Assembly (NCBI RefSeq): GCF_030127125.1
Contig: NZ_CP126156.1
Coordinates: 1,736,001-1,800,000 of the forward strand
Reading direction: 5' to 3'
Length of the DNA: 64,000 nt
Origin: Halobaculum litoreum
GTDB lineage: Archaea > Halobacteriota > Halobacteria > Halobacteriales > Haloferacaceae
The notes under the pieces are model-generated. The model saw only the letters and a program-made list of their open reading frames with translations. It had not been told where the DNA came from and made no database searches. Positions 1 through 8,559 of the stretch are shown here, in pieces. The position numbers and the translations under genes were made by a program. How positions within the stretch are numbered: the stretch's first letter is position 1; each line of letters begins with the position of its first letter.

Positions 1-275
1 CGGGCGGCGACGATCAGGCCCGCACAGGTGGCCAGCAGGGGTTTGTCCGCGGCGACGTGGGCGACGATCTCCTCGGCGATCCCCTCGTCGTGTAGGAGTC
101 GCGAGATGGTCGTCGACTCCCCGCCCGGCATCAGGAGGACGTCGCAGTCCGGGACGACGCCGGCGTCGCGGATCTCGACGACCTCCGCGTCGACGCCGTG
201 GCTCGCGGCCGCGCGGCGCACCGCGTCGGCGTGTTCGGAGACGTCGCCTTGCACGGCGATCACGCCCGCTTTCAT
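1..275 (-). CDS. pdxT: Pyridoxal 5'-phosphate synthase glutaminase subunit PdxT (partial, C-terminus outside window)
   Basis: PdxT hydrolyses glutamine and passes ammonia to PdxS for vitamin B6 synthesis in the cytoplasm. About 91 residues are visible, starting MKAGVIAVQGDVSEH, the usual PdxT/SNO amino end. A PGGES oxyanion motif lies at residues 50-54, and the nucleophile Cys84 sits in the TCAGLI segment. The catalytic His and Glu of this class I amidotransferase family lie beyond the window edge. The ATG at 273-275 gives the expected family start. Identity is confident from these motifs; completeness cannot be judged. Confidence 0.93.
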   Translation of the reverse strand, partial: MKAGVIAVQGDVSEHADAVRRAAASHGVDAEVVEIRDAGVVPDCDVLLMPGGESTTISRLLHDEGIAEEIVAHVAADKPLLATCAGLIVAA

Positions 276-339
276 GGGACGGAGTCGACGCGCGGCGGGT
301 GAAAACGTGTCGGTCGGTCGGTCGGCTCGGGACCCGGAC

Positions 340-501
340 TCAGAAGGCGAACCCGAGGATCAACACGAGGAGGCCGAACAGGAGGCCGAAGGCGACGACG
401 GTTCTCGGGTCGATCCGGATCGCGTTGCGGTCCTCCGCGTCGAAGTAGCGGACGAGCCCCGCGCTGGACATCAGGCCGCCGCTGTTCTGGCCGCTGCTCA
501 T
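340..501 (-). CDS. secG: Preprotein translocase subunit SecG (Sec61 beta)
   Basis: This is the small subunit of the archaeal SecYEG (Sec61) protein-conducting channel. The 53-residue product has a polar, Gly/Ser-rich cytoplasmic amino end, then [19 protein letters not shown], then one hydrophobic helix at about 36-52 ([16 protein letters not shown]). This is the standard Sec61beta layout and length. A much longer open frame reads upstream of the ATG at 499-501, but its sequence is unrelated and only this short segment matches the family. Confidence 0.93.
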   Translation of the reverse strand: MSSGQNSGGLMSSAGLVRYFDAEDRNAIRIDPRTVVAFGLLFGLLVLILGFAF

Positions 502-642
502 ACGCGCACCCATGAGAGTCGGCCGCCTAAGCCTTTCGACCCGCGATCGACGGCGCGGTGGCGCCGCGACGGCGGCGCGGGCGACCGATCGCGGTCCGGG
601 TGAGAAACCGTTATGTGCGGGCCGTCGCAACCACCGAGCGGT

Positions 643-909
643 ATGAGCGTTCGACTCAAGGACTTCTACGCGGACTGGTGTGGCCCCTGTAAGACCCAGG
701 ACCCGATCCTCGACGAACTGGCCGAGGACTACCCCGACGTGAGCTTCGAGAAGGTCGACGTCGAGGAGGAACAGGAGATCGCGAACCAGTACTCCGTGCG
801 CTCGCTCCCCACCCTCATCGTCGAGAACGACGACGGCGTCGTCGACCGGTTCGTCGGCGTCACCCAGCGCGAGGACCTCGAGGAGGCGCTCGCGAGCGCC
901 GGCGCGTAA
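643..909 (+). CDS. Thioredoxin-family protein
   Basis: A small disulfide oxidoreductase of 88 residues. The redox motif WCGPC is at 12-16 (Cys13 and Cys16), and the conserved cis-proline is Pro56 in SLPT. The beta-strand [11 protein letters not shown] and the C-terminal GVTQREDL helix fit a thioredoxin fold with a shortened first strand. An in-frame upstream start at 613 would add ten unrelated residues, so the ATG at 643 is preferred. It probably reduces cytoplasmic protein disulfides; its specific partner cannot be told from sequence. Confidence 0.92.
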   Translation: MSVRLKDFYADWCGPCKTQDPILDELAEDYPDVSFEKVDVEEEQEIANQYSVRSLPTLIVENDDGVVDRFVGVTQREDLEEALASAGA

Positions 910-968
910 CGCCGCGACCGGAGTCCGACTCGCAACCGTTAACACGGACGGCGCCGCTTCACACACGT

Positions 969-1118
969 ATGGCGAAATTCGAGGCGGCCGAGGCTCGCAT
1001 CCTCGACAAGCTCATCTGCATGCGATGTAACGCGCGGAACCCGAAGCGCGCGAAGCACTGTCGCAAGTGCGGCTACAGCCGCCTGCGCCCCAAGGCGAAG
1101 GAGCCCCGCACCGCCTAA
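969..1118 (+). CDS. rpl40e: 50S ribosomal protein L40e
   Basis: A 49-residue zinc-binding protein of the archaeal and eukaryotic large ribosomal subunit. It has four cysteines in two CxxC pairs (17/20 and 31/34) within a very basic body ([19 protein letters not shown]), which is the L40e signature. It is too short for most ORF cut-offs. The ATG lies about 30 bases downstream of AACCGTTAACAC, a plausible TATA region, consistent with a leaderless transcript. It stands alone between thioredoxin and a convergent metallo-hydrolase. Confidence 0.95.
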   Translation: MAKFEAAEARILDKLICMRCNARNPKRAKHCRKCGYSRLRPKAKEPRTA

Positions 1119-1248
1119 CGCCGTCCGCCGGACCCCGCGTCCGGCGACACGCTTCTCGCGACACCCCGCCCACCAGCGGCCGCGCCGGGACCTCGCCTCG
1201 TCGCCGCCCCTGCCGACCCCTCGGCGACGGGGACGCCCGGCCCGCGGC

Positions 1249-1875
1249 TCACTCCGCCGGGTACTTCGGCTCGCGTCGCTCCGCCCGCGACAGCGCCCGC
1301 TCGATCACGTCGCGCACCGAGTCGCCGGCGGGGTCGGCGTGGAACGCGCCGCCGTGGCCCGCGTACAGCGACACCACCGAGTCCGGGAGGCGGTCGAGCA
1401 GGTCGCCGAGGCTCTCGATGAGTCGCTCGCGCGACTGGCCCGGCATGTCCGTCCGGCCGAACGACCCGTCGTCGAAGGCGCCGTCGTCGTACACGACCAC
1501 GTCGCCGGAGAACACCGCCGTCTCGGCGACCAGCGACACGTGGTCGGCGGCGTGGCCCGGCGTGTACACGACCTCGGCGGTCTCGTCGCCGACCGCCACC
1601 TCGTCGCCGTCCTCCAAGGGGTGGTCCCGTCGGGGGTGCTCGCCGTGGGCGTACAGCTCGGCGTCGAACGCGTCGAGCACGGCGTCGAGTTCGCCCACGT
1701 GGTCGTGGTGTTGGTGCGTGAGGACCACCCGGTCGAGGTCGGCGGTGTGCTCGGCGATCACGTCCGCGACGCCCGGCATGGTGCCCGCGTCGACGAGCGT
1801 CGGCACCGCGCCGTCGACGAAGTAGGCGTTACAGGTGAAGTCCTCGGCGTCGGCCGTGACGTTGACCGCGTCCAT
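1249..1875 (-). CDS. MBL-fold metallo-hydrolase
   Basis: A single-domain metallo-beta-lactamase fold hydrolase of 208 residues. The metal-binding motif HQHHDH is at 54-59. Further ligands are His108 in TPGHAADH and Asp125 in FSGDVVV, with a late histidine in YAGHGG, giving a glyoxalase II-like di-zinc centre. The substrate is unknown; relatives include glyoxalase II and sulfur dioxygenase. The start ATG at 1873-1875 gives the typical N-terminus running into CNAYFVDG. No operon partner is visible. Confidence 0.9.
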   Translation of the reverse strand: MDAVNVTADAEDFTCNAYFVDGAVPTLVDAGTMPGVADVIAEHTADLDRVVLTHQHHDHVGELDAVLDAFDAELYAHGEHPRRDHPLEDGDEVAVGDETAEVVYTPGHAADHVSLVAETAVFSGDVVVYDDGAFDDGSFGRTDMPGQSRERLIESLGDLLDRLPDSVVSLYAGHGGAFHADPAGDSVRDVIERALSRAERREPKYPAE

Positions 1876-1988
1876 GTCCCGGCCGTCGGTACGGAGGCGT
1901 AAAAGCCGACCTGCCGCGGCAGCCGCGTGTCACGGATCCGAGACGACCCTCAGATATTTCCGTCGGAACCGGCTAGCCTCGGACGAGC

Positions 1989-2159
1989 ATGGGTTTCGGG
2001 AGCTACGACGAGTCCGAACAGGAGAACCAGCAGGTCGACTCGGACCTCGACTCGGCGACCGTCGACGGCGGCGACGCCGAACACGACGGCGACGTGGAGT
2101 TCGAGTTCGAGGCCTCGAACGACGAGCTCCTCGACAAGCTCGAGGAGATGAAGGACTGA
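1989..2159 (+). CDS. Small acidic haloarchaeal protein, DUF5786-like
   Basis: A 56-residue, extremely acidic protein: MGFGSYDESEQENQ at the start, a central Asp/Glu-rich stretch, and a C-terminal helix (NDELLDKLEEMKD). I recognise the layout as the short haloarchaeal family usually called DUF5786. Its function is unknown. No metal motif or membrane segment is present. The ATG lies downstream of a TATA-like ATATTTCC at about 1953-1960. The family name is from memory and should be treated as probable. Confidence 0.78.
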   Translation: MGFGSYDESEQENQQVDSDLDSATVDGGDAEHDGDVEFEFEASNDELLDKLEEMKD

Positions 2160-2184
2160 GCGCCCGGGCGACGTCCGTCCCCCC

Positions 2185-2883
2185 GTGGTGACCCCCGGTA
2201 CGCGTGCGCTCGGGGTGGCCGTCTCCGCGAGTGACGGCGCCGGCGCCCCGGAGCACGCGACGGTCGCGGGGGCGGTCGTCCGCCGCGACCGCGCGGTCGA
2301 CGGGCTCTCGTTCTCGACGTGTACGGTCGGCGGCACCGACGCGACCGACGCCGTCGTCGACTGCTGGCGGCGCCTCGACCGCGAGGACGTCCGTTACCTC
2401 CTCGTGGCGGGCGTCGCTCCCGCGTGGTTCAACGTCGTCGACCTCGCGGCCGTCCGCGCGGCCGTCGGCCGCCCGGTGCTGGCGGTCTCCTTCGAGGCGA
2501 GCGCGGGGCTGGAGCCGCACCTCCGCGAACACTTCGCCGGCGAGGCGCTCGACCGCCGGCTCGCGGCGTACCGATCGCTCCCCGACCGACTGCCGGTCCG
2601 GCTCGACGACGCCGCGGACGCCGACGCCACCGACGGAGCCGGCGACGACGAACCGGACCTGTGGGTCCGTGCCGTCGGCGTCGACGGCGCCGAGGCGCGC
2701 CGGCTCGTCCGCGCCCACACGCCCGCGGGTCGCCGCAGGCCCGAGCCGCTCCGCGTGGCGAAGGTGGCCGCCCGCGCCGGGCGGTCGTACCTCGACGACC
2801 CGGAGCCACCGGGGCGGGGCACCCCGAGGGCGGCGGCCGGGACGGGTAGGTTTACGGCCGCGGCGGGCCGCGTTCGGGTATGA
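2185..2883 (+). CDS. DUF99 family protein
   Basis: A member of the archaeal DUF99 family, distantly related to endonuclease V folds; activity is not established. Recognisable parts are the start TRALGVAVS, the strand FSTCTVGGTDATDAV, and the core YLLVAGVAPAWFNVVDL followed by GRPVLAVSFEAS. GTG at 2185 is the likely start. The last 20 or so residues look non-conserved and run over the promoter region of the next gene, overlapping its ATG. One extra G in the run at 2811-2814 would end the protein at a TAG at 2847-2849, so the true end may be there. Confidence 0.82.
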   Translation: MVTPGTRALGVAVSASDGAGAPEHATVAGAVVRRDRAVDGLSFSTCTVGGTDATDAVVDCWRRLDREDVRYLLVAGVAPAWFNVVDLAAVRAAVGRPVLAVSFEASAGLEPHLREHFAGEALDRRLAAYRSLPDRLPVRLDDAADADATDGAGDDEPDLWVRAVGVDGAEARRLVRAHTPAGRRRPEPLRVAKVAARAGRSYLDDPEPPGRGTPRAAAGTGRFTAAAGRVRV

Positions 2884-3488
2884 GCGAGCAGTCGCTGGAC
2901 GCGGACCTGTGTGCGACCGACTGCGAGCGCTGCCCGGCGCTCGTGGAGTCGCGCTCGCGGATCGTCAACGGCGTCGGCCCGGCGGACGCCGACCTCGTGT
3001 TCGTCGGCGAGGCGCCGGGCGCGAACGAGGACGCGGAGGGCGAGCCGTTCGTCGGCCGCTCGGGGACGGTGCTCGACGACGCGCTGCGCGACGCCGGCCT
3101 CGCCCGCGCCGACGTGCGGATCACCAACTGCGTGCGCTGTCGGCCGCCGGACAACCGTGACCCGACGACCGACGAGTTGGCGAACTGCCGCGGCTACCTC
3201 GCGGAGGAGCTCGCCCGCGTCGACCCCGAACTCGTCGTCACGCTCGGGAAAGTGCCCTCCCAGCACCTGCTGGATCGGTCGGTCGCGGTGACGACGGAGA
3301 ACGGCGAGGTGTTCGACGCCCGCGTCGGCGACACGGCCGTCCGCCTGCTCGTGTGTCTCCACCCCGCGGCGACGCTGTACGACCGGAGCCAGGCCGACGC
3401 GTTCGACGAGACCGTCGCGCGGGCGGCGGAGTTGGCCGGGCTGGCCGACGGGGGCGCGGGCGGCCAGTCCAGCCTCGGCGACTACTGA
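2880..3488 (+). CDS. Uracil-DNA glycosylase, family 4 (iron-sulfur type)
   Basis: Removes uracil from DNA in base-excision repair. The 202-residue protein has the family-4 architecture: likely 4Fe-4S cysteines near 15 and 18 and again at 87 and 103, motif GEAPGANED at about 43-51, and a late HPAA segment. A TATA-like GGTTTACG lies about 28 bases upstream of the ATG, suggesting its own promoter. Its stop overlaps the end of the convergent rhomboid gene by seven bases. Endonuclease IV, another repair enzyme, is encoded at 7.7 kb. Confidence 0.92.
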   Translation: MSEQSLDADLCATDCERCPALVESRSRIVNGVGPADADLVFVGEAPGANEDAEGEPFVGRSGTVLDDALRDAGLARADVRITNCVRCRPPDNRDPTTDELANCRGYLAEELARVDPELVVTLGKVPSQHLLDRSVAVTTENGEVFDARVGDTAVRLLVCLHPAATLYDRSQADAFDETVARAAELAGLADGGAGGQSSLGDY

Positions 3489-4197
3489 GGGCCGTCGGCG
3501 TCCGCGTCGACGGCGGCGGTCTCGCTCCCCGCCGACCGGCTTCGGCCGGGCCGCCACAGCCCCCGAACACGACGCCGACGAGCAGGCCCGCGAGGTGGCC
3601 GCCGTTGACGGCGACGGGCGTCGCCGGCAGGCTCGTGAGGAGGTTCACCGCCACCTCGACGACCGAGGAGACGCCCAGCACCGCGGCCACGACGTCCAGT
3701 TCCGCGAGCCGCCGGCGAACCCGGATCCCGCGGACCAGCGCGAACCCCGCGAGCGCGTAGCCGAGCCCGCTGATCCCGTAGAACGCGACGTTCGGCTCGG
3801 GGCTGTACGCCAGCAACACGGCGTAGCCCGCCCCCAGCGAGGCGACCGCCGCCGTCGCCACGAAGGCCCAGTAGCCGCCGGGCGAGAAGTGCCGTTCTTG
3901 GGGCGCGAGGACGACGAGCACGAGCACGTTCGACAGGAAGTGCAGCGGCCCGCGGTGGAGGAACAGCGACAGCAGGTACACCGCGTCCCCGCCCCGCAGG
4001 TAGAGGAACGCGGTCAGCTGCCGCACCGAGTCGGCGGGCGTGAGCGCGACCCCGACGAGCTGGACCGCGAACACGGCCGTCGTGAGCGCGACCAGCGCGA
4101 GCGTGGTGCTGGTGTGTGCCGCCCGGTACTGGGCGAGGAGCCGCGAGACGAACGCGTTCCAGTCGTCGGCGGACTCGGGAACGCCGTCCGTCTGCAT
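3482..4197 (-). pseudogene. Rhomboid-family intramembrane serine protease (frameshifted near 3' end)
   Basis: An integral membrane protease of the GlpG/rhomboid type. Asn90 lies in HRGPLHFLSN, the nucleophile Ser143 in YGISG and the catalytic His201 in NGGHLAG, so the catalytic core is intact. About six hydrophobic segments are visible between residues 32 and 212. After VVFGG the frame breaks. The minus-strand run of five Gs at 3560-3564 would give a normal ending (LWRPGRSRS... through DADADGPQ, stop at 3482-3484) if it held six Gs. As written, the frame runs on into the uracil glycosylase gene. Sequencing error is the likeliest cause. Confidence 0.85.
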
Positions 4198-4321
4198 GGG
4201 CCCGACTCCGGGCGTGCGCCCCTTAGCACTTGCTCGCGCCGGCGCCCCGACGTGCCGGCCGGACGCCGGCGCCGTCGCTGTCGGGGGAGGAAATACGGGA
4301 GAACGGCGGCCGCGAGCGCGG

Positions 4322-4912
4322 TTACTTGCCGTGGCGGTTGCCGCTCGACACGGACGGGCGGGTCTTCTCGGTCCCCTTGCCGCGCTGGTTCAGGCCGCGG
4401 TTCGAGGCGCCGGCGTTCGTGAGGCCGCGGAACGCGCGCCCCTTCTGGGAGTCGTCGCAGATCCAGTTGAGCTCGTCGTCGTTCTGGATCGCGGGGTGCT
4501 CGGGGTCAACGAGGATCGCCTCGAACCACTTCTGGGAGCCGTCCTGGCCCACCGAGTAGGAGGCGAGCACGCGGAGGTTCGGGAACTTCCGCGAGACGCG
4601 CTCCTCGCCGATGCGCTGGATCGACTTCCGGCGGCCGATGCGGTTGACGCCCTGGCGCTTCGAGCGGCGGCCCGCCTTGAAGCGCTGCTTGCGCGCGCCG
4701 CCCTTGCGGACGGAGACGCGCGCCATCACGACGCCCTGCTTGGCCTTGTAGCCGAGTTCGCGCGCCTTGTCGAGCCGGGTCGGGCGGTCGATCCGGACGA
4801 TCGCGCCCTCCTCGCGCCACTGCTGCTTGCGCTGCCACTGCAGTTCCGCGAGCTTGCCCTCGTCCTGGTTCCGCCAGGCTTCCTTGATGTGGGAGTAGAA
4901 GCTTCGTGCCAT
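4322..4912 (-). CDS. rpl15e: 50S ribosomal protein L15e
   Basis: A large-subunit ribosomal protein found in archaea and eukaryotes. The 196-residue product starts MARSFYSHIKEAWRNQ and carries the very basic core QRFKAGRRSKRQGVNRIGRRKS. It ends RGKGTEKTRPSVSSGNRHGK, all diagnostic for L15e. A purine-rich GGAG lies eight bases upstream of the ATG and can act as a ribosome-binding site. The leader of about 100 bases contains three hairpins, listed separately. rio2, a ribosome-biogenesis kinase, lies upstream on the same strand. Confidence 0.96.
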   Translation of the reverse strand: MARSFYSHIKEAWRNQDEGKLAELQWQRKQQWREEGAIVRIDRPTRLDKARELGYKAKQGVVMARVSVRKGGARKQRFKAGRRSKRQGVNRIGRRKSIQRIGEERVSRKFPNLRVLASYSVGQDGSQKWFEAILVDPEHPAIQNDDELNWICDDSQKGRAFRGLTNAGASNRGLNQRGKGTEKTRPSVSSGNRHGK

Positions 4913-4941
4913 TGGTGGTCTCCGCGGGCGCTTGCGATTCG

Positions 4942-5015
4942 GTCGCGGCGGGACACCCCGCGCGACCACATTTCGTCCCGGCGTACCGGGTGCCCACTGG
5001 CGGCCCACCTGCCAG
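4942..5015 (-). promoter_or_regulatory. Structured 5' leader of rpl15e: three consecutive hairpins
   Basis: On the minus strand, a TATA-like CTTAACAG at 5043-5050 predicts transcription from about 5020, about 107 bases before the rpl15e ATG. Three inverted repeats fill the leader. They are CTGGC/GCCAG (4997-5015), CCCGG/CCGGG with a 4-base loop (4977-4990), and GTCGCG/CGCGAC enclosing CGGG/CCCG (4942-4966). Long structured leaders are unusual in a genome dominated by leaderless transcripts. They would suit autogenous control by the ribosomal protein, which is inference only. Confidence 0.5.
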
Positions 5016-5084
5016 CGAGTTGTACCCACTTCCGTGCTGGCGCTGTTAAGGGCTACGTTTCGCGTCGTCGACCGGGGCCCCCAC

Positions 5085-6002
5085 TCACGCCTCCGACCCG
5101 GCGAACGCGCGCACCGACTCGAACTCGCCGTCGAGGATGGCGTCCGTCACCGCCCCCGGCTCCACCGCGGGCATCTCGCCGGGGTACTTCCGGGCGAAGT
5201 AGCTCAGGATGTTGTCGACGTCCCGGAGGAGGAGTTCGTCGGCGTTCTCGTGGTCCGTCTCGACCGACTGGGGCCAGTCGAAGATCACGACGCCGTCGTC
5301 GCTGACGGCGACGTTGTACTCGGAGATGTCGGCGTGGACGTAGCCCGCGCGGTAGGCGAGATCCATCTCCCGGAGGACCAGATCGAGCACGCCGACGACC
5401 TGCTCGGAGCGGAGCTTCGCCTTCGCGAGTTCGGGGCCCGGGAGCTTCTCCATCACGATGGCGTGGCGGTTGTGGTCGACGGGACGCGGGACGGAGACGT
5501 TCGGGTACAGGTCCTCCAAGGCGCCGTACTCGCGCTCGGCGGCCTTGCGGGCGGTGTACTGCCACGAGACGTGGTGGTTGTCGCTGGTGTAGTCGCGCTC
5601 CTTGTTCACCTCGCGGAAGTTGGTGTACCCCTCGCGGTGGAACTTCAGCGCCATCGGGCGGTACGTCTCCACCTCGTACACGTCGCTCTCCTTGCCGACG
5701 CCCAGCGGCGCGCCCATCCCGGTGACGGTCTCGCGCTCGGCGAAGGTGCGGAGGGCGAGCGCGTCGTACCCCTCGAAGGTGAGCTGGTACCCCTCGTACT
5801 GGATCGTCTTGCGCCGGATCAGGTCGCGGTCGGCACAGCGGTCGATCCGGTACTCGGCGTTCTCCTCGGAGAGGTTCGCGTACTCGGGGATCTTCTCGGC
5901 GTTCACCCACTCGGAGAAGCGCATCCCCTGCTCGACGCCCGAGAGGAGATAGAAGTCCTCGGGCTCGAGCTCCGCCATCGTCTCCGCGACGTTCCCGACC
6001 AT
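5085..6002 (-). CDS. rio2: RIO-type serine/threonine protein kinase Rio2
   Basis: An atypical kinase/ATPase needed for small-subunit ribosome maturation. The 305-residue protein has the Rio2 N-terminal winged helix (about 1-90), a nucleotide loop GVGKESDVY at 101-109, and Lys120 in MALKFHREG. The catalytic loop is HADISEYN at 223-230 and the metal-binding Asp is D242 in IFDWPQ. Length and motif order fit archaeal Rio2 rather than Rio1. The ATG at 6000-6002 lies just across from the divergent lipoate ligase-like gene. Confidence 0.95.
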   Translation of the reverse strand: MVGNVAETMAELEPEDFYLLSGVEQGMRFSEWVNAEKIPEYANLSEENAEYRIDRCADRDLIRRKTIQYEGYQLTFEGYDALALRTFAERETVTGMGAPLGVGKESDVYEVETYRPMALKFHREGYTNFREVNKERDYTSDNHHVSWQYTARKAAEREYGALEDLYPNVSVPRPVDHNRHAIVMEKLPGPELAKAKLRSEQVVGVLDLVLREMDLAYRAGYVHADISEYNVAVSDDGVVIFDWPQSVETDHENADELLLRDVDNILSYFARKYPGEMPAVEPGAVTDAILDGEFESVRAFAGSEA

Positions 6003-6084
6003 TACCGACTGTTGGTCGCCCGGAGGTGAAAAGGCGTTCGTGGCCGACCGGCGGCTCTTTGCCCCGCCGTGACGCAGTCCGGGT

Positions 6085-6957
6085 ATGAGCGATTCGGACG
6101 TCGAGCAGGTCCCCGAGTCCGCCGGCGCAGCCGTCTCGGCGGGCCCGCTCGCCGACCGCGAGTGGCGACTGATCCGCGAGGAGGCCCGCCCCGGCCCGCT
6201 GAACATGGCCCTCGACGAGGTCGCCGCCGAGACCGCGGCCGACGGCGGTCCCCGGACGGTCCGCGTGTACCGCTGGGACCCGTCGTGTCTCTCGATGGGA
6301 TACACGCAGGATCCCGAGACGGTCGACTGGGCCCGCTGCGCCGACGCCGGCGTCGACGTGACGCGCCGCCAGACCGGCGGCGGCGGCATCTACCACGACC
6401 ACGACGGCGACGTCTCCTACTCGATCACCGCGCCCGCGGACGAGCTCCCGGGGAACCTCCTCGACGCCTACCACCTGCTGTGTGAGCCGGTGCTGGCGGC
6501 GTTTCACGCGCTCGGCGTCGACGCCGACTACACCGAGTCGGAGCGTCCCGCGATCTACCACCCCGCCTGCTACCTCCGGGCGCTCCACCCGGCTCACGAC
6601 GTGTGTGCCGACGGCGGCGCCGGACGGAAGCTCTCGGGGAACGCGCAGTACCGCCGCGAGGCGAGCGTCATCCAGCACGGCTCGGTCACGTTCGAGGCGA
6701 AGCCGCGCGAGCACCTCGCCGTCTTCCGCGACCACGGCGTGAGCGAGGCCGCCTTCGCCGAGCGCGTCGGCGGGATCGCCGACTACGCGGACGCGAGTCG
6801 CGCCGACGCGGTCGCCGCGTTCGAGGACGCGCTGGCGACGTGGGCCGGCGCCGACGAGGGCGCGTGGACCGACGCGGAACTCGCCCGCGCCGAAGAGATT
6901 GCCGACGAGAAGTACCGCAGCGACGACTGGGTGCACGAGCGCCCCGGCGGTCGATAG
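6085..6957 (+). CDS. Lipoate--protein ligase family protein (LplA-like)
   Basis: A biotin/lipoate A/B ligase-fold enzyme that would attach lipoate or a related acyl group to a carrier domain. The 290-residue protein has PLNMALDE near 38-45 and the substrate motif RRQTGGGGIYH at 94-104. The catalytic lysine is in RKLSGNAQYRR. It lacks the separate C-terminal accessory domain of bacterial LplA, as is common in archaea. No lipoylated dehydrogenase genes lie nearby, so its exact carrier is unknown. Confidence 0.85.
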   Translation: MSDSDVEQVPESAGAAVSAGPLADREWRLIREEARPGPLNMALDEVAAETAADGGPRTVRVYRWDPSCLSMGYTQDPETVDWARCADAGVDVTRRQTGGGGIYHDHDGDVSYSITAPADELPGNLLDAYHLLCEPVLAAFHALGVDADYTESERPAIYHPACYLRALHPAHDVCADGGAGRKLSGNAQYRREASVIQHGSVTFEAKPREHLAVFRDHGVSEAAFAERVGGIADYADASRADAVAAFEDALATWAGADEGAWTDAELARAEEIADEKYRSDDWVHERPGGR

Positions 6958-6984
6958 CCCCGCGAGCGACCGACAGCGAACCGC

Positions 6985-7533
6985 CTAGAACCCGAACGTC
7001 TCCGGTTCGTCGCCGATCTCCTCGCGCACCGCCTCGTGGAGTTCGGCGACCGGCGGCGTGTCCCGCGTCGGGTCGAGCCAGTGCTCGCCGAGCCACCGGT
7101 AGCGTATCTCGCCGTCCTCGTCGACGAGGAAACACGAGCGGCGCGACCGCCGGAACAGGCCGAACGTCCGGTAGGCGACGCCGAACTGCTTGGACACCGA
7201 GAGGTCGGTGTCGGCGTACAGCGGGAAGCCCAGATCGAGCCGGTCGATGAACTGCCGGTGGAGGCGCGGCCCGGACTTCGAGACGCCGACGACGTTCACG
7301 TCCTCGCCGGAGGCGAACCAGTCGAAGTCCCGGAACGCGCACCACTCCTGGACGCAGTCGGGGCTGAAGTCGACGGTGTAGAAACTCAGCAGGACCGGCT
7401 TGTCGAGCAGGTCCGCGAACTGTTCCTCCCGGGTGTCCCCCTCCGGCGTCACTAACGTCGCCGTGAACGACGGCGCGCGATCGCCGACGTCGAGTGGCTC
7501 GCTCGGGGGCTGTGGCGCGTCCGAGCGTGACAT
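6985..7533 (-). CDS. Peroxiredoxin / redoxin-domain protein
   Basis: A thiol peroxidase-like protein of 182 residues with the AhpC/TSA layout: [12 protein letters not shown] at 16-27, then [18 protein letters not shown] at 48-65. Cys60 is the likely peroxidatic cysteine and Cys65 may resolve it. Later conserved parts are VVGVSKSGP and [16 protein letters not shown]. It probably reduces hydroperoxides with thioredoxin-type donors. The stop falls close to the end of the convergent lipoate ligase gene. The ATG at 7531-7533 was chosen because upstream in-frame sequence is non-conserved. Confidence 0.9.
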   Translation of the reverse strand: MSRSDAPQPPSEPLDVGDRAPSFTATLVTPEGDTREEQFADLLDKPVLLSFYTVDFSPDCVQEWCAFRDFDWFASGEDVNVVGVSKSGPRLHRQFIDRLDLGFPLYADTDLSVSKQFGVAYRTFGLFRRSRRSCFLVDEDGEIRYRWLGEHWLDPTRDTPPVAELHEAVREEIGDEPETFGF

Positions 7534-7684
7534 CTGCCGGGTCGACACGGACGACCGATATAAGGCTGCGCGTCCGTCTTTCGCGTGTGAGAACGCGACG
7601 GCTCCGCGACGGCCGGCCGACCGGGAGCCCCGCCCGCCGTCCGCTTCCGAAGCCGCTTTCTCCCCCGCCCCGTCACCGACTGCC

Positions 7685-8539
7685 ATGAGCGCAGACAGCG
7701 ACCCGACCCTCCGCGTCGGGGCCCACGAGTCCATCGCCGGCGGCACGTTCAACGCCGTCGACGCGCTGGTCGAGGACGGCGGCAACTGCGGCCAGATCTT
7801 CACCCACTCCCCGCAGGTGTGGCAGGACCCGAACATCGACGACGAGGAGGCCGAACGGTTCCGCGCCCTGAGCGACGAACACGGCGTCGGGCCGTGGGTG
7901 ATCCACTCGTCGTACCTCGTGAACCTCTGCACGCCGAAGGACGGCCTCCGCGAGAAGTCGATCGACTCGATGCAGAAGGAGGTCGACGCCGCCGCCAAAC
8001 TCGACATCCCGTACGTGAACGTCCACCTGGGCGCCCACACCGGCGCGGGCGTCGATCAGGGGCTCGACAACGCCGCCGGCGCCCTCGACGAGCTCGACGT
8101 TCCCGACGGCGTCACCGTGCTCGTCGAGTCCGACGCCGGCTCCGGCACGAAGCTCGGCGGCGACTTCGAGCACCTCGCGGCCGTGCTGGAGCGCTCCGAG
8201 CAGGATCTGGACATCTGTCTCGACACCGCCCACGCGTTCGCCGCCGGCTACGACCTCTCGACGCCGGAGGCCGTCGAGGAGACGGTCGCCGAACTCGACG
8301 CGGTCGTCGGGCTTGAGCACCTGGAGTGTGTCCACCTCAACGACTCGAAACACGCGTGCGGGACGAACAAAGACGAGCACGCCCTCATCGGCGAGGGGCA
8401 CATCGGCGAGGACGGGATGCGCGCGTTCGTCAACCACGAGGCCCTGCGCGACGTGCCGTTCGTGCTGGAGACGCCCACCGAGGACGGCAAGGGGTTCGCC
8501 TGGAACATCCAGCGCGTCAAGGAACTGCGGGAGCGCTGA
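7685..8539 (+). CDS. nfo: Deoxyribonuclease IV (AP endonuclease IV)
   Basis: Cleaves abasic sites in DNA during base-excision repair using a three-metal centre. The 284-residue TIM barrel starts [11 protein letters not shown], then [21 protein letters not shown], and [13 protein letters not shown]. Further metal-site segments are [25 protein letters not shown] and [12 protein letters not shown]. These are all the standard Nfo segments with His, Glu and Asp ligands in place. It would act after the uracil-DNA glycosylase encoded at 2.9 kb. The small membrane-protein gene follows after 20 bases. Confidence 0.96.
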   Translation: MSADSDPTLRVGAHESIAGGTFNAVDALVEDGGNCGQIFTHSPQVWQDPNIDDEEAERFRALSDEHGVGPWVIHSSYLVNLCTPKDGLREKSIDSMQKEVDAAAKLDIPYVNVHLGAHTGAGVDQGLDNAAGALDELDVPDGVTVLVESDAGSGTKLGGDFEHLAAVLERSEQDLDICLDTAHAFAAGYDLSTPEAVEETVAELDAVVGLEHLECVHLNDSKHACGTNKDEHALIGEGHIGEDGMRAFVNHEALRDVPFVLETPTEDGKGFAWNIQRVKELRER

Positions 8540-8559
8540 GCCGCCCCCGCCGACCGCCG

